The notes beneath the pieces were generated by a model that was given only the letters and a program-made list of their open reading frames with translations, did not search any database and had not been told where the DNA came from. A stretch of 64,000 nucleotides of DNA from Homarus americanus (lineage: Eukaryota > Arthropoda > Malacostraca > Decapoda > Nephropidae), in the NCBI RefSeq assembly GCF_018991925.1, contig NW_024738608.1, positions 1,581,687-1,645,686 of the forward strand. Direction: 5' to 3'. Positions 12,880-23,914 of this stretch are shown piece by piece; position 1 is the first letter of the stretch; every line of letters begins with the position of its first letter. The translations under genes were made by a program, and so were the position numbers.

Positions 12880-13672
12880 TCCTTACCAAAAAATTTAACC
12901 ACACACTAAGCTCCCATAAACATAACAGTGCAGGTCCTGATCTCTCTATCAGCTGGTGTGTTGTGAGAGGTCACCTTGAAGGGAGAGAGAGAGACAGTAC
13001 AAATTTCTATTATTTTAACAACAACAACTAACCAAACTTCACCCACTGACACTGCCATCATCGTCCGTTAATGTATCACAAATAACGAAACTAGAGTGGT
13101 GTATATTTGTGTATATTTAATAGCATTGTTAAGGGGTATATAAAAGACAAATAGCTACGAGATTCATACTTAAATAGCCTTGTGGACTACTTTGTGCTAT
13201 TTTGGTGGAGAGGATAACCTACAAGCGTACTTGAGTCTGTTGTGCAGTTAGTGAAAAAGAGTAACAACACCCCAAGGTTCGATGAAATAGAAAATGAATG
13301 ATAACTTCAAACGCATTCATGTGTCTGTTGTGTTGGTAACACTGTAGACAATGTTCTGCGGTAAATTTTCGTCAGGTATTATCAGATGTAATATAATGAA
13401 TGACATTAAGTAGTTATGTCTTTCCGGTTTTATTTTATATCATTTCTAAAGATACTGTTACTTACGCATGTTAATATAGTCGACAAGCTTAGAATATTGG
13501 CGTCATTATACTCTGGTTACCAAAATTCCTGGATGTAAACAAACACAGCGCTTCCTCGTATTATAGTGAGGTACAAGTGATTGTGGGCCCTTCGTGCCCG
13601 GTGGCGAGTCCGGTGGTACAGTTTACCAAGGCGTGAAATTTCTAACACTAGTGCTTGGCAATCGCTCAACCG
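12880..13672. other. AT-rich intergenic sequence, no gene seen
   Basis: Ordinary sequence with a short AACAACAAC patch. A TATA-like word (TATATAAAAG) at about 13138 has nothing convincing downstream. No RNA gene or coding region could be supported. Confidence 0.5.
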
Positions 13673-13895
13673 CCGTCCGGCTGACAGCATACAGTGACAT
13701 CGTTTTCCAGTGTAAATAAAATGGTTAATTAATTCCTTCTTAAAGAAACCATCGACATGGGACCAGGTTTCTTCCACTCTATGATTTTGTTTGCGATTTT
13801 TCCACCAAGTTTGATGAAAAACGATTGTGCCGTTTTGCCTGCCCAGAACAGACACACACACGGACACACGGCTATTCCTATAGTATATTAAATAG
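13673..13895. mobile_element. Dispersed repeat, copy A
   Basis: About 220 bp that align closely, with few gaps, to 15251-15476. Shared blocks include AAGAAACCATCGACATGGGA, TTTTTCCACCAAGTTTGATG, CGATTGTGCCGTTT, CTGCCCAGAACAGACA and the shared terminus CCTATAGTATATTA. This is what two insertions of one transposable element would look like. The family is not identified. The minus strand is open across most of it in both copies, with W-S-H-V-D-G-F-F conserved, but stops and indels make coding uncertain. Copy A is followed at once by a 21-bp tandem array. Confidence 0.75.
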
Positions 13896-14246
13896 ATGGT
13901 CGTGGTTGTTTTAATCATGGTCGTGGTTGTTATAATCATGGTCGTGGTTGTTATAATCATGGTCGTGGTTGTTAAAATCATGGTCGTGGTTGTTATAATC
14001 ATGGTCGTGGTTGTTATGATCATGGTAGTGGTTGTTATAATCATGGTCGTGGTTGTTATAATCATGGTCGTGGTTGTTATAATCATGGTCGTGGTTGTTA
14101 TAATCATAGTCGTGGCTGTTATAATCATAGTCGTGGTTGTTATGATCATGGTAGTGGTTGTTATAATCATAGTCGTGGTTATTTTAATCATAGTCGTCGT
14201 TTTTATAATCATGGTCGTGGTTGTTATAATCATGGTCGTGGTCGTG
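13896..14246. repeat. 21-bp minisatellite (GGTCGTGGTTGTTATAATCA)
   Basis: About 17 tandem copies with few substitutions, starting at the end of dispersed repeat copy A. The 21-bp period keeps a plus frame of M-V-V-V-V-I-I and a minus frame of T-T-T-M-I-I open. Neither is a gene. Confidence 0.93.
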
Positions 14247-14249
14247 ACA

Positions 14250-15250
14250 CTTACAGTATCTAATATAATATAGGAAGGAATAGAATAAAGGTTAGAATAA
14301 TTAGTTAAAGAAATATTCGCCATAAGGTGAGGTTAAAAAAAATATTATGAATCACCAATGATCATTCCGGGATAAATTATATTTTGAAGAGAAGTGACCT
14401 TGTTTCTGGTTAGATTAGTCACCATCTGCTTTAGTCATCACCTGTGTTAAGTCATCATAGTCATCATGTACGTTAGTCAGTTTTAGGCCCATCTCACATG
14501 ACTGACCGACAATTATGTTCTTTCCTCGCGAGGGTGTTAGTTTTCAATGCGTCTTATTATTTACGCTGGTGGATGTAAGACCAGCTACCCTCGCTGACGC
14601 AGCTATGGTCAATTTGGTGTTATTCTTGTTTATAAATGCCTTCTAATCTGTCTCAAGTCTATCCGTCCTGTCTATTGCCATCCCAACTGACTGTTTCTCT
14701 GCGTGGTGTTTGACTGTAAGCCCGTCTGTACTCTTAGTGTCGTCAAATCTGTCTGTCTTATCCGTTGTTGGCGTGTGTCTGCCTGTTTGTCTAATGTGAA
14801 CCAGTCAGTCAGCTGTCTGTCTGTCTATCTGTCATGTTAGTTGCCATATTGTCTATTTGTACATGTATGAATCTGTCTATTTTTGTCAACCGCCTGTCTG
14901 TTTCACTGTCTATATTCACCCTGTGTCTATTGTAGTCATCTTCTCCATGCATTCCTGTTATTATCTTTTTATCTCTTCTCCTTTTCCATGTACAGTCAGC
15001 CACAGGAATAAGTACACACTGTAACCTTGTAAGGTCCGAAAATGCTCTGGTAAAGTTGAAACTGCTCATCCAGATGCATGATGAAATTCATCTCCCCCCC
15101 ACCTGTTATCTCTAACTATTGTCTGTTTCCCCTTCTTTATTCTTCTATTTACTCATCTTCCTTCCTTTACTAATCCAAACAACATTAAAAAATAAAGTAG
15201 GCTAAGAGAAAAAGTGGGGGGAGGAGGAGGGAGCCTTACGATAACTGCAA
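14250..15250. other. Non-coding sequence with a CTGT-rich patch
   Basis: AT-rich at first. From about 14640 to 14940 it is enriched in GTCTGTCT/CTGTC words (a decayed tetranucleotide repeat, clearest at 14805-14835). No gene seen. Confidence 0.5.
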
Positions 15251-15476
15251 TCGTCCGGCCTGCTGACAGTGTACAGCGACATCTGTTGCCAGCATAAATA
15301 AAATCGTTAATTAATGCGTTCCTAAAGAAACCATCGACATGGGACCAGGTTTGCTCCACTCTATGAATTTTTTGCGATTTTTCCACCAAGTTTGATGAAA
15401 AACGATTGTGCCGTTTCGGCTGCCCAGAACAGACAGACAGACAGGCAGATACACGGCTAGTCCTATAGTATATTAG
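15251..15476. mobile_element. Dispersed repeat, copy B
   Basis: Second copy of the element at 13673-13895, in the same orientation. It has an expanded GACA run (AGACAGACAGACAGGCAGA) where copy A has CACA, and it ends with the same CCTATAGTATATTA. The copies differ by scattered substitutions and small indels. There is no tandem array after this copy. Confidence 0.75.
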
Positions 15477-15698
15477 ATTACTAAGTCATTGCGGTAATAT
15501 TATTGATCTGTTAACGAAAGTGTAGGTGTTATTAGGCTATCATTAATCTGCTTGGTGGAAATACAAAAGAAATGCATGCTTTTTCTCCGTGACCTAAGAG
15601 GATGGACGTGAAGCAGTCTTTGTGGTCAAAGAATATAAGATACAAACATGAAGTCGAGGTTTCATTCATCCAGTCATTCACCACTATTTTATCCCCAG

Positions 15699-15904
15699 AT
15701 CCCTGCCACCATCACCTTAAGACCTGGAAGGGCTCTTGTTGAACATCTGGACCACTGCACAATATACTTGCTTCCGGGACCTTCATTAAATACTGCAGCC
15801 TGGCAGTGTGTCAGAGGAGTGAACTTGTGGTGACTAACTGACACATGAACCACTTTAATGAAACACACCTGAACTGATCCCAGCATTGAAACTTCAGTTC
15901 TCAG
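15699..15904 (+). other. Candidate exon (non-coding or 3' coding)
   Basis: A strong acceptor-like stretch (CTATTTTATCCCCAG) precedes 15699, and a strong donor (CTCAG followed by GTAAGAG) follows 15904, bounding 206 bp. One frame stays open for about 44 codons from the acceptor and then meets TGA near 15831. If real, this would be a terminal coding exon extended into UTR, a UTR exon or a lncRNA exon. No domain is recognisable. Splice motifs of this quality arise by chance at this scale, so it is only a candidate. Confidence 0.25.
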
Positions 15905-16305
15905 GTAAGAGTAAATAATGTCATTAACTTATTGAGGGAATTGTCAATATTTTAGAATTAGGCGAAAATTTGTCACTGGGGAATTTTGATTTGGTTTTTA
16001 GAGTTTAAGGTAAATTTAAGGTCAGCCATAAGAGCAGAGACGTTACTATACACTACGTTACTATACTATACGGTAGGTTTGATAGGCTGGTCTACCTCAC
16101 AAGCGGTTCCCGTTTTCCTTCTTGATGTTCGAACTATTAACTAATACACCATTTTTTATTTATTTTTTACATCGTTCCCTTTCATCGTCATAGAGGAAGG
16201 CCAGTAGACAGTGGGAATCGAATTACCCGAGAAGCAGATTAGTCTTTGATGTAGATAAAGCGTTTCGATCCCTTATGAAGACTATTATTAGTGGTTTAGT
16301 ACTTC

Positions 16306-16605
16306 ATGGTCTCGCGTTTCGCCAGCCTGTGTGTTTCTTTTGTTTATCTCTTTAGCTACGCATTTTGTCGTTACTTGAGTCGGCCCTTAATTAGCGGAGT
16401 AGTGTTGTTGTTTTGTTTTCTTTTTATCCTTGTTACTTCATATTACGGGATCTGTTTGTTATTTAACATGGCCGTCTCTGCCGTAGTTTGTGTTTTCCTG
16501 TTCTTAATTCTTAACCGTAACCATCGTTTTTTGTTCTCTATGCGTACACCGTCTACCTCCTGCATTCCGTCTCCAGATGTCGCGCGAATGAGGGATACTC
16601 GGTGA
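16306..16605 (+). CDS. Short hydrophobic ORF of unknown status
   Basis: A 99-codon frame from ATG to TGA. Residues about 1-75 are strongly hydrophobic with three or four possible membrane segments rich in Phe, Leu, Val and Cys. The last 25 residues are polar (RTPSTSCIPSPD). It is not in a repeat, which is why I list it, but the hydrophobicity could simply reflect T-rich sequence. No known family is recognised, and no promoter or splice evidence is seen. More likely chance than a gene. Confidence 0.15.
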   Translation: MVSRFASLCVSFVYLFSYAFCRYLSRPLISGVVLLFCFLFILVTSYYGICLLFNMAVSAVVCVFLFLILNRNHRFLFSMRTPSTSCIPSPDVARMRDTR

Positions 16606-16716
16606 TTGTTCCCTTTTTTTTTCTTTTTTTACTGGTCAAGGCAATAGCTAAGTTACGTTTTGGGTTAGGAACCTGAAATTTGAACACCATAGTAATTAAG
16701 TGATTTAGCTTTTTTT

Positions 16717-16746
16717 TTATTTATTTATTTATTTATTTATTTATTT
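16717..16746. repeat. (TTTA)n microsatellite
   Basis: About seven TTTA units following a poly-T. Confidence 0.93.
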
Positions 16747-16749
16747 TTT

Positions 16750-17899
16750 ACTCGTATTATTTTCATGGGGTAGGGGGCAGTGTACATTGTTAGTACCACT
16801 ACTGGACTGGCATATAAAAATCCATATTTCATACATGACTTTAAGTGAATGCTAGAATATTTTATATGGCATCATGAAAACAGAATGATTGGTTAGCGGT
16901 TGGGTAGGTTAAGTAAGTGGTCTAAAAAAAAAAGTTTGTTCTTGACGTCAGCGAGTAAACATGACGCTTCCCAGATGTGCTAAACTAAATGGGTCGGGAA
17001 GATTTAGGGAAGTGGGCTTATGTTGTGTAGCAGGAGCACCAATTGGGACAGCCAGGCGGTAGGACAACATCCCATCTAACTTTACAAACTATGAGGAAGA
17101 AATGAAAGTTGAGCTGGAAGGATTTTGGTCGCTCTTATCGTGATGGCGGGGTTTCGTCCAGTGGGGGAAATTCTCTGATGGATTATTCTCCGTAGAATTT
17201 TGTCCAGAGTATCTGGCAGCCTGGCTATCGACAGACGTTCTTTTGGTCTTACTGGATTAGAATGCTATTATTTTCCAACTCATTTCCCGACTGAACAGGA
17301 CAAAATACCGCATTATACTGTAGATCAAAACCGCTTATTTAATCCATCTCATATCCTGACATCATTTAAAGTTACAACACAGCATTATCTGTATGTCATC
17401 ACTGTGTGTGATACTAAGGTGCTTATTGATACGTCTCAGCTAGGTTACATTAGGTTAGGTTAAGTCGGATAGGTTAGATTAGATGGTTAAATCTTGAGGT
17501 GAAAAGGTATAGGCCTAATCTTCAGGTGATCCTCATTTTTTATATCAGTAACTTTACCTGACGAAGACCTGACATGTCTGTATATATTCCAAGATTAAAT
17601 CGACTATAGCTCGATGGGGCCAGAGGTGAGATAAACGATACTGGCATAGTTGGGTAGTGTCCGACTGAGTCTTAGATTTGTAAATAGTAAAATACTGTAT
17701 TATGAAGGTGGGTGAGGTACGGAAATACAGACAGACAGACAGAAAGAAAGAAAGAGAGAGGAAAAGAATGAGAGAGAGAGAAAGTGTTAATCAGAGAAAG
17801 AGAGACAAGCCCTGCATCTATTATGACCGTGGGAAGGAGGTGTGACCATGGTGAGTGTGTCGTTGTCACTGGTCATCAGCTGTTACCTCCACATGCTGC
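16750..17899. other. AT-rich sequence with short TTAGGT words, no gene seen
   Basis: Telomere-like words ATTAGGTTAGGTTAAG occur at about 17449-17465. A (GACA)n/(GAAA)n patch lies at 17729-17760. An 87-codon plus frame at 17200-17463 lacks an ATG start and ends in the TTAGGT words. I do not support it as a gene. Confidence 0.45.
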
Positions 17900-18330
17900 A
17901 CATACCAACCCCGACCACTGCCACCTTTCTCCCTCACTCCTAGATCCCCTGCCACCCCCTTCCCTCCCACTCCGACCCCTGCCACCTCCCTACCTCCCTC
18001 CTCGATCCCCCGGCACTTCCTCCTTCGACCTCACATTCTCCTCCTGACCTCTACATTCTTTTCCCACTGAATCTCGGCCACTTCTCGACCCTGGCCATCT
18101 CATTCCTGACCCCCACATTCTCCGATCCCCTGGCCACCTCCCGATCCCCACACCTCAATCTCTGCCACTGAATTTGGCCATCTCCACCCCAAACTATCAC
18201 CCCCAAACTTCTCCAACACCTCCACTTCCACTGTCTTTCCTCCAACACTTCTGCAACACTTCCAACACCTTCCTCCAACACCTCTAACACTTTCACCCTC
18301 CAACACCCTCCAACACCCCCCTTCCAATTT
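17900..18330. repeat. C-rich degenerate minisatellite (CCACCTCC / CCAACACCT)
   Basis: The first half repeats GATCCCC-TGCCACCTCC words about every 22 bp. The second half (18205-18325) repeats CTCCAACAC every 10-15 bp. Frames on the minus strand are Gly/Trp/Val repeats. Confidence 0.7.
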
Positions 18331-18699
18331 TTTCTAAAGATGTTGACCCACACTGGTGTTGATGTCTTATTGTCATGTTTGATAGAATGTTAGTCGTGAT
18401 GTTTTGATGATGTTATAGAATCGAAAGTAAGTATTATAAAATTGATGTTGATGAATGTTAACTTAAATTTTCTTGAGACATTAATTTTGACTCGAAATAA
18501 CTGACGTAGAAATGAGAAATGTGCGTTTGAGGGAAAAATAGATCGACCTAGTTTCAAAAAACATTAATTGGTTTGTATAAAAACCAACTGATATAAGTTT
18601 TGTTTATAGGCCTACCTGTTAATGAGATATTTTTTATAATCAGTTCTATTTGATGGAGGGTGTTTTCTGTTTCTTGTTTTCTTTTTTTCGAATCTCCGA

Positions 18700-19110
18700 A
18701 GCCTCGAGCCGTATTTGACGCGGTTACTGTTAGAAATCAAGAGCCATAGTAAGACTGAATCCCTTTGATCTCGAACCGAATCCTATTGGTGTAATTTAAT
18801 TGAAACCCCTTTGATGCGTTCACTGAAACCCATTTGCTCGTGGTTCCACCTGAAGCAATGATTTGAACGTGGTTGTGTTGAGGCAGCTGTGACGTGGTTA
18901 TATAGGGATATTTTTTTAAGTTGATCCACGTGTAGCATTTCAGACGTGGTTCTAAATAATAATAAAAAACTCTCATGGTTTAAGTGTAATATTCCAGACG
19001 TGGTTCTATTGAATCAAACTCAACCTGCTTTACCTGTTCTTTCACTAAGGATTTAACGTGGTTTATGAGTAGAATTTTGGACATTATTCCAAATTAAACA
19101 TATTCGACGT
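18700..19110. repeat. Very degenerate ~40-bp repeat around ACGTGGTT
   Basis: The words GACGTGGTTCTA, AACGTGGTTGTG, GACGTGGTTATA, CTCGTGGTTCCA and AACGTGGTTTAT recur at about 35-45 bp. The rest of each unit is barely conserved. It resembles the other decayed minisatellites in this window. Confidence 0.5.
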
Positions 19111-20318
19111 TGTTAGGGTGATTAATAAAAAATCCCACATCTTAATTACCGAAGCAATTTAAGGACGATCTCCCTATAAGTTATAATAATATTTTCGATG
19201 CGTTTCCAGAGATATTATTGACGAACCTCTTATTATTAAAAAAAAAAGTCAAAATCTTACGACGTTGGTCTTTTGAAGGCTTCTGGGTAATTAAAACTTG
19301 TGATAGTTTCCCCCCAAAGCCTTTACATGTTTTAAAAACGCTTATTATAAGATTTCAGCTCTTTGAACCAAAAGTTTCGAATCTTTGACACAGGTTCGTT
19401 TAACTTCCAAACTTACGGTATGCGGGTCTTTGTGGGCTGGCAGGAGAGCAAACAATGAAAATCGAGTTAAATTCTGTATATAAACGGAATACGCAAACGG
19501 GAGAATAAAATATGATAAAAGGAGTGAAATTAAATGAAATTGATGAATAGGAACAATTGAAAAAACACAAAATGGGATTAATTGGATAGTTTATTTATAC
19601 AAACAGGTAAAAGAAAAAAATTATTCTTACCATATAAAAGTCACCCAAACAAGAGTAAAACACGATAGAGTAATTTTTTATCTGAATGAAAGGAAGGGAA
19701 TTAAAACACGTAAATAAACAGAACAAAACTTTACTTATCAAAACACATATAATATAACAGACACAAAAAACACCCAATTAATGCAGTTAGTAATGAGGGA
19801 ATTCTTGTATAATGATGTATGTTGTCATGGTTTTGGGTGGTTCGGTGGTAGTAGGAGTGGATTATATTATATAAAGATAATAATATGTCGTATTTCTTAC
19901 CGTAGAGTTTGATACCTTCACACTGATTACTTACAGGAGATTATGGCGTATCTACGTAGAAGTTCACTCCACCACTCGACATTCCATGATTTATACTTGA
20001 TAAATGATGATTTAATGAATTCATTTAATTTCCAACATCCATCTAAGTTATTGGTTATACTTTGTCATAACCAATCAGTCATTACCTTTAGTAATAATAA
20101 GATAGGATCACAGATACGGGCAGATAATTGCACTTACATTTATTTGTCAAGCTTCCATACAATGATTTACAATTTGCATGGATATATGATTCACTCACGT
20201 TCACGCTGTAATAAAATTAATCTTCTAAAAGAGAATTTTAACTTGGGGACACATGTGATTACTCTACTATGGGTATGACTTAACAGAGCCTTAATTCTTC
20301 AAGTGATACATTTACTGC
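19110..20318. other. AT-rich sequence, no gene seen
   Basis: About 1.2 kb of AT-rich DNA with no repeats beyond homopolymers. The open frame at 19943-20278 has an ATG but no recognisable domain and AT-biased composition. Confidence 0.4.
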
Positions 20319-20830
20319 CAGCCTGGATTGCTTTTGTTGCAACCAGGCTTCCGCACAAGAACTTCTTTCCACGGCCATAACAACAAAAAGTACTCTTGGG
20401 TTACCACACATAGTCTCGCGTCACTGACAGTCACTGTAGACGCGGCAAGGAGAACTGGTAAGCGTGACTTGAATTAACCATTTAGGTGCAATAGACCAGC
20501 CTGGATTGCTTTTGTCGCAACCAGGCTTCCACACGTGATATTTCCACGGGGATAACAAACCTAGGTTAACACACTTAGTCTCGTGTCGATCACGGTCACG
20601 GTAGACGGGTGTCGTGCAGGAGAACTCTGTAAGCGTGAATTAATTAACCATTTACTGTAGGTTTGATAGGCCAGCCTGGATTGCTCTTGTCGCAACCAGG
20701 CATCCACACGTGATATTTCCACGGGGATAACAACCTAGGTTAACACGCTTAGTCTCGTGTCGACGGCGGTTCACAGGACGGAGTGGCGGTGGAGGACTCT
20801 GTGTGGTGTGGTGTCCCGTCCCCTTTCAGG
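20319..20830. repeat. Three-copy tandem repeat of ~177 bp
   Basis: Copies begin at 20319, 20497 and 20672 with CAGCCTGGATTGCT. Each has GCCTGG...CCAGGC plus TTGC...GCAA arms that can form a hairpin, then TTTCCACGG, TAGTCTCG and AGGAGAACT in the same order. Copies 2 and 3 are closer to each other than to copy 1, and copy 3 loses homology after about 20790. A fragment of the same family (GGTAGGTTTGATAGGC) appears at about 16070. Monomer size and hairpin are satellite-like. No gene. Confidence 0.8.
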
Positions 20831-21132
20831 AGGGAGAGGATGGAGACGACGTCTTAACTAACCCATGGCTCAGGGGGTACTACTTAAAATGAGGTTTTTG
20901 GGTGTGAAGTGATGAACAGTACAACACTGTTTCACTGCCCACCCCCATAAAGGCTGGATGACATACACTAATGAAAAATACATGTCCCACTTATGCCTCG
21001 CCGGGCGTCTTATCTCTGGTAAAACAAACTTTGGAGTTGGTTGCGTGGGTAAGCCTAACGCAACCCATGACAATATGATAGATTAGAGGCAGTTCTTGTA
21101 ATTCTTAAGTATACTGTATATCCTTTGAGGAA

Positions 21133-21135
<3 letters not shown>

Positions 21136-21213
<78 letters not shown>
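21136..21213. repeat. (TC)n microsatellite
   Basis: About 39 TC units, followed by a pyrimidine-rich stretch (21214-21345). Confidence 0.97.
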
Positions 21214-21217
<4 letters not shown>

Positions 21218-21459
21218 ACCCACGTCTCCCCAACCCCTCTCTCCACCCCAATATCCTCACCTCTTCTTCCTAACCTCCTCACCCCATCCCATCCCCCCAA
21301 TTCCCTTTCCACACAACTCCCTCTCCCCACCCTCCTCCTTCCATGGCTGCCAACACAGGGACGCTGACAGAATATATTCAAGAAGCTGTCATCGCACATC
21401 TTAGTTTTCCCTCTCTTACTTCTCCTCACTTTCTTCCCTTTCACTGCCTACCTACTTTC

Positions 21460-21960
21460 TCTTCTTGTTTTCTCCTTGTTTACTCTTTCTTTGGCTTTGT
21501 TTACTTTTCCTTACTCCTTGTTTTGTTTCATTCCTTGCTTAGTTTATCTCACTTCTTGATTACTTTCTCTTACACCTTGTTTACTTTTTCTTCTTTATTT
21601 ACTTTCTCTCGCTCATTGTTTATTTTCTCTTACTCTTTGTTTACTTTCTCTCACCCCTTTCTTAATCTATCTAACTCTTTGCTCACTTTCTCTCACTCCT
21701 TGCTTACATTCTCTGACTCCTTGTTTACTTTCATTCACCTTTTGCTTCCTGTTTTAGCTTTAGTTTCTATTTTTCCTTTTTCTCACTTTCTCTTTAATTT
21801 GGGTGTTTATTTACTACTATCTTTCTCTTCTTATTTGCTGTCTCTTCAATTCTGTATCTTCTTATTCCTTCTTTGCTTTCCCTCACTTCCTGTTTATCTT
21901 CTCTTTGTTTATCTTCTCTTACCTTTTGTTTACTCTCACTCCTTGTTTACTCTCTCACTC
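21460..21960. repeat. Degenerate ~21-bp pyrimidine minisatellite (TTTACTTTCTCTCACTCCTT)
   Basis: About 22 diverged copies. They keep a plus frame open that reads L-F-T-F-S-H-S repeatedly. The 209-codon frame is a consequence of the 21-bp period and T-rich composition, not a membrane protein. Confidence 0.7.
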
Positions 21961-21974
21961 TCTTTGGGATGATA

Positions 21975-22900
21975 CGGGAGCCGGGGAGAGAGAGAAAGAC
22001 GGAAGAGTGAAAGTGAGAGAAAGGAGAGGGAGATAGAGATAGGACGGGGAGATAAAAGAGAGAGATGTGAGACACGAGATGGAAGAAAGAGTGAGGAAAA
22101 TATGAGAGAAAAGAAATTGGGTAAAATAATAGAAAGGGAGAGAGAGATGGGAGGGAAAGGTGAGAAAGTAAGAAAGGGGAGACGGGAGAAAGAGAGCGAA
22201 CTATGACACGAAAAAGGAATATAAAGAAAGTAGAATAAAACAGAAGTGAAAGGGAGAGAAATAGGAAGAAGATAAAAGGGAAGAAAAGTGTAGACAGGGA
22301 CAATGAAAAGGGAGGGGGGAGAGGGAAGAGAATGAAGAACAGAAAGGAACAAATTAAAAAATGCGAAAATATTGTGTGTGGGTTACTTGAACTGAAGAAA
22401 GATAGGTAACAGACATAGGCAAGAAGAATGAAGAAGACAGTAATAAACAACAGGAGGAAGGGAGTAATGAAACGGTATTAGGGAAACAGAAAGTCATTAA
22501 AATCAGAGACTAGGAAAGGGGGATGAAGGAGAGGAGAAAAAGCAATAAATTATATATAAGGAGAGAAAGAGGGAAGAAAGTGTGAGAGGCAAAGGAAACA
22601 CAACAAGATGGTATTAAGGATTAACAAAAGGGGAGAGAAAGAGGGAGGAAGAGAGAAGATTATGACGGAAAGGAAAGGATTCACGGAAAAGAACAAAACA
22701 AAACTAAAAGATAAATATACAGGCAGGAGGAAGGGAGAGAAACAGATATGTGATAACTATCAAAAATATGAAAACTGAATCGTGTAGAAATCGAGAATAA
22801 AAGTGAGGAACGAGAGATAGGAGAATCAAAGAACGGAAGAAGGGTTGAGTTAATCCCAATGTTTTAACAGGGAGACGATATGAAAGGAGAAGAAAAATGC
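21975..22900. repeat. Purine-rich tract (plus strand)
   Basis: Directly after the pyrimidine array the plus strand switches to GAGAGA, GGAAGA and AAAGAG words for about 0.9 kb, then decays into AT-rich DNA. No gene. Confidence 0.8.
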
Positions 22901-23900
22901 AAAATAAATCGAGGCATTGAGATTAAAGACTGACAGGTAAGTTAGGGAGTTAATGAAAGGTGGGAATAAAGGAATAGATTAAAATTATACTATGGTTATG
23001 GAGTTTATAACACGGGTTTGTTATTCTAATACCATTCATTCACCTTATGAGTCATGTATCCGAGAAAAATAAATACTTTAAGGATAATGTTGACGTGGGA
23101 ATCAATTTTGGGTTAAGTGGATGACTGTGTGGAGGCAGAGGGAACCTGGTCTCCATAATACGCGGAGTATCACACTAACAGTTGTTCTCTGGGTATACAG
23201 TCCTGGCCTCCGCGCCCCTCTGTGTTCCCCGGATACTGTGGTTTTACAGAGGATAGAGTGTAGGATAGGGAAAGGGATCTGTTGTGTGTTGTTCTAGTGG
23301 TGCGCTCTGACCCAGCGAGGTGGACCCCGGTGAGCTGCTGTAACACACACACAAATGTCAGGAGAATTTGTATGCAAGCTGGACCTGTGCCTCGTGTCTT
23401 GTGGGATGCACACTGCCCTAGTACCAGGGATGATATCAGGGATCAGAAGATCCTGAGACCCCCCCCCCCTACTCCCATCTCTAGTGTATGGGTGTATAAA
23501 GCCTCTTTCTCCCTACACTGTGAGAGGGTTACACCATCTAACCATCTTTGTTCGTGTTGGGAGTACTCACAGAGGTGTCACACAAGACTTTAATAGTGAG
23601 TCTCGGTGCAGGTGTGAATGAGAGCTTGTATTAGGTGAAAACTGTGTGTTTATGGCAGTGTGCTACCAGTGTGTATAGTGAGGGTATAGTGATGTGGTTG
23701 ACACTACACTATAACCTACACTCCCGACACTGTGCCCTCTATACGTGCTCTTGTTCTTCACGTGTTGTCACCACCTCTGGCACAGGCGTCCACGGTCGAG
23801 TCTCCCCAACCTTCCCTATCCAACCCCTGAGGGAGCAGCCGTTCAGAGGGTCACCGTGTGTATAAAGTGGCCTTGGTGAAAGACCGCTGAGAACAAAATC
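22901..23900. other. Unique-looking sequence, no gene supported
   Basis: Balanced composition from about 23150. Short open frames on both strands lack domains. A donor-like CCCCG followed by GTGAGC at about 23330 has no matching acceptor that keeps a frame open. Confidence 0.4.
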
Positions 23901-23914
23901 AGAAAGAAGTGTGA

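Noticed and set aside
13132..13160. TATATAAAAG as a promoter TATA box
   Set aside because: AT-rich surroundings make the word common, and no coding sequence or other core-promoter motif follows.
17200..17463. 87-codon plus-strand frame with protein-like residues
   Set aside because: It lacks an ATG start, ends in telomere-like TTAGGT words, and has no recognisable domain or splice sites.
21343..21972. 209-codon hydrophobic frame suggesting a membrane protein
   Set aside because: The L-F-T-F-S-H-S heptad is the 21-bp pyrimidine repeat. Hydrophobicity follows from T-rich codons.
22870..22942. Exon between TTTTAACAG and GACAG-GTAAGTTAG
   Set aside because: All three frames between the motifs contain stops, and the sequence is purine-rich low complexity.
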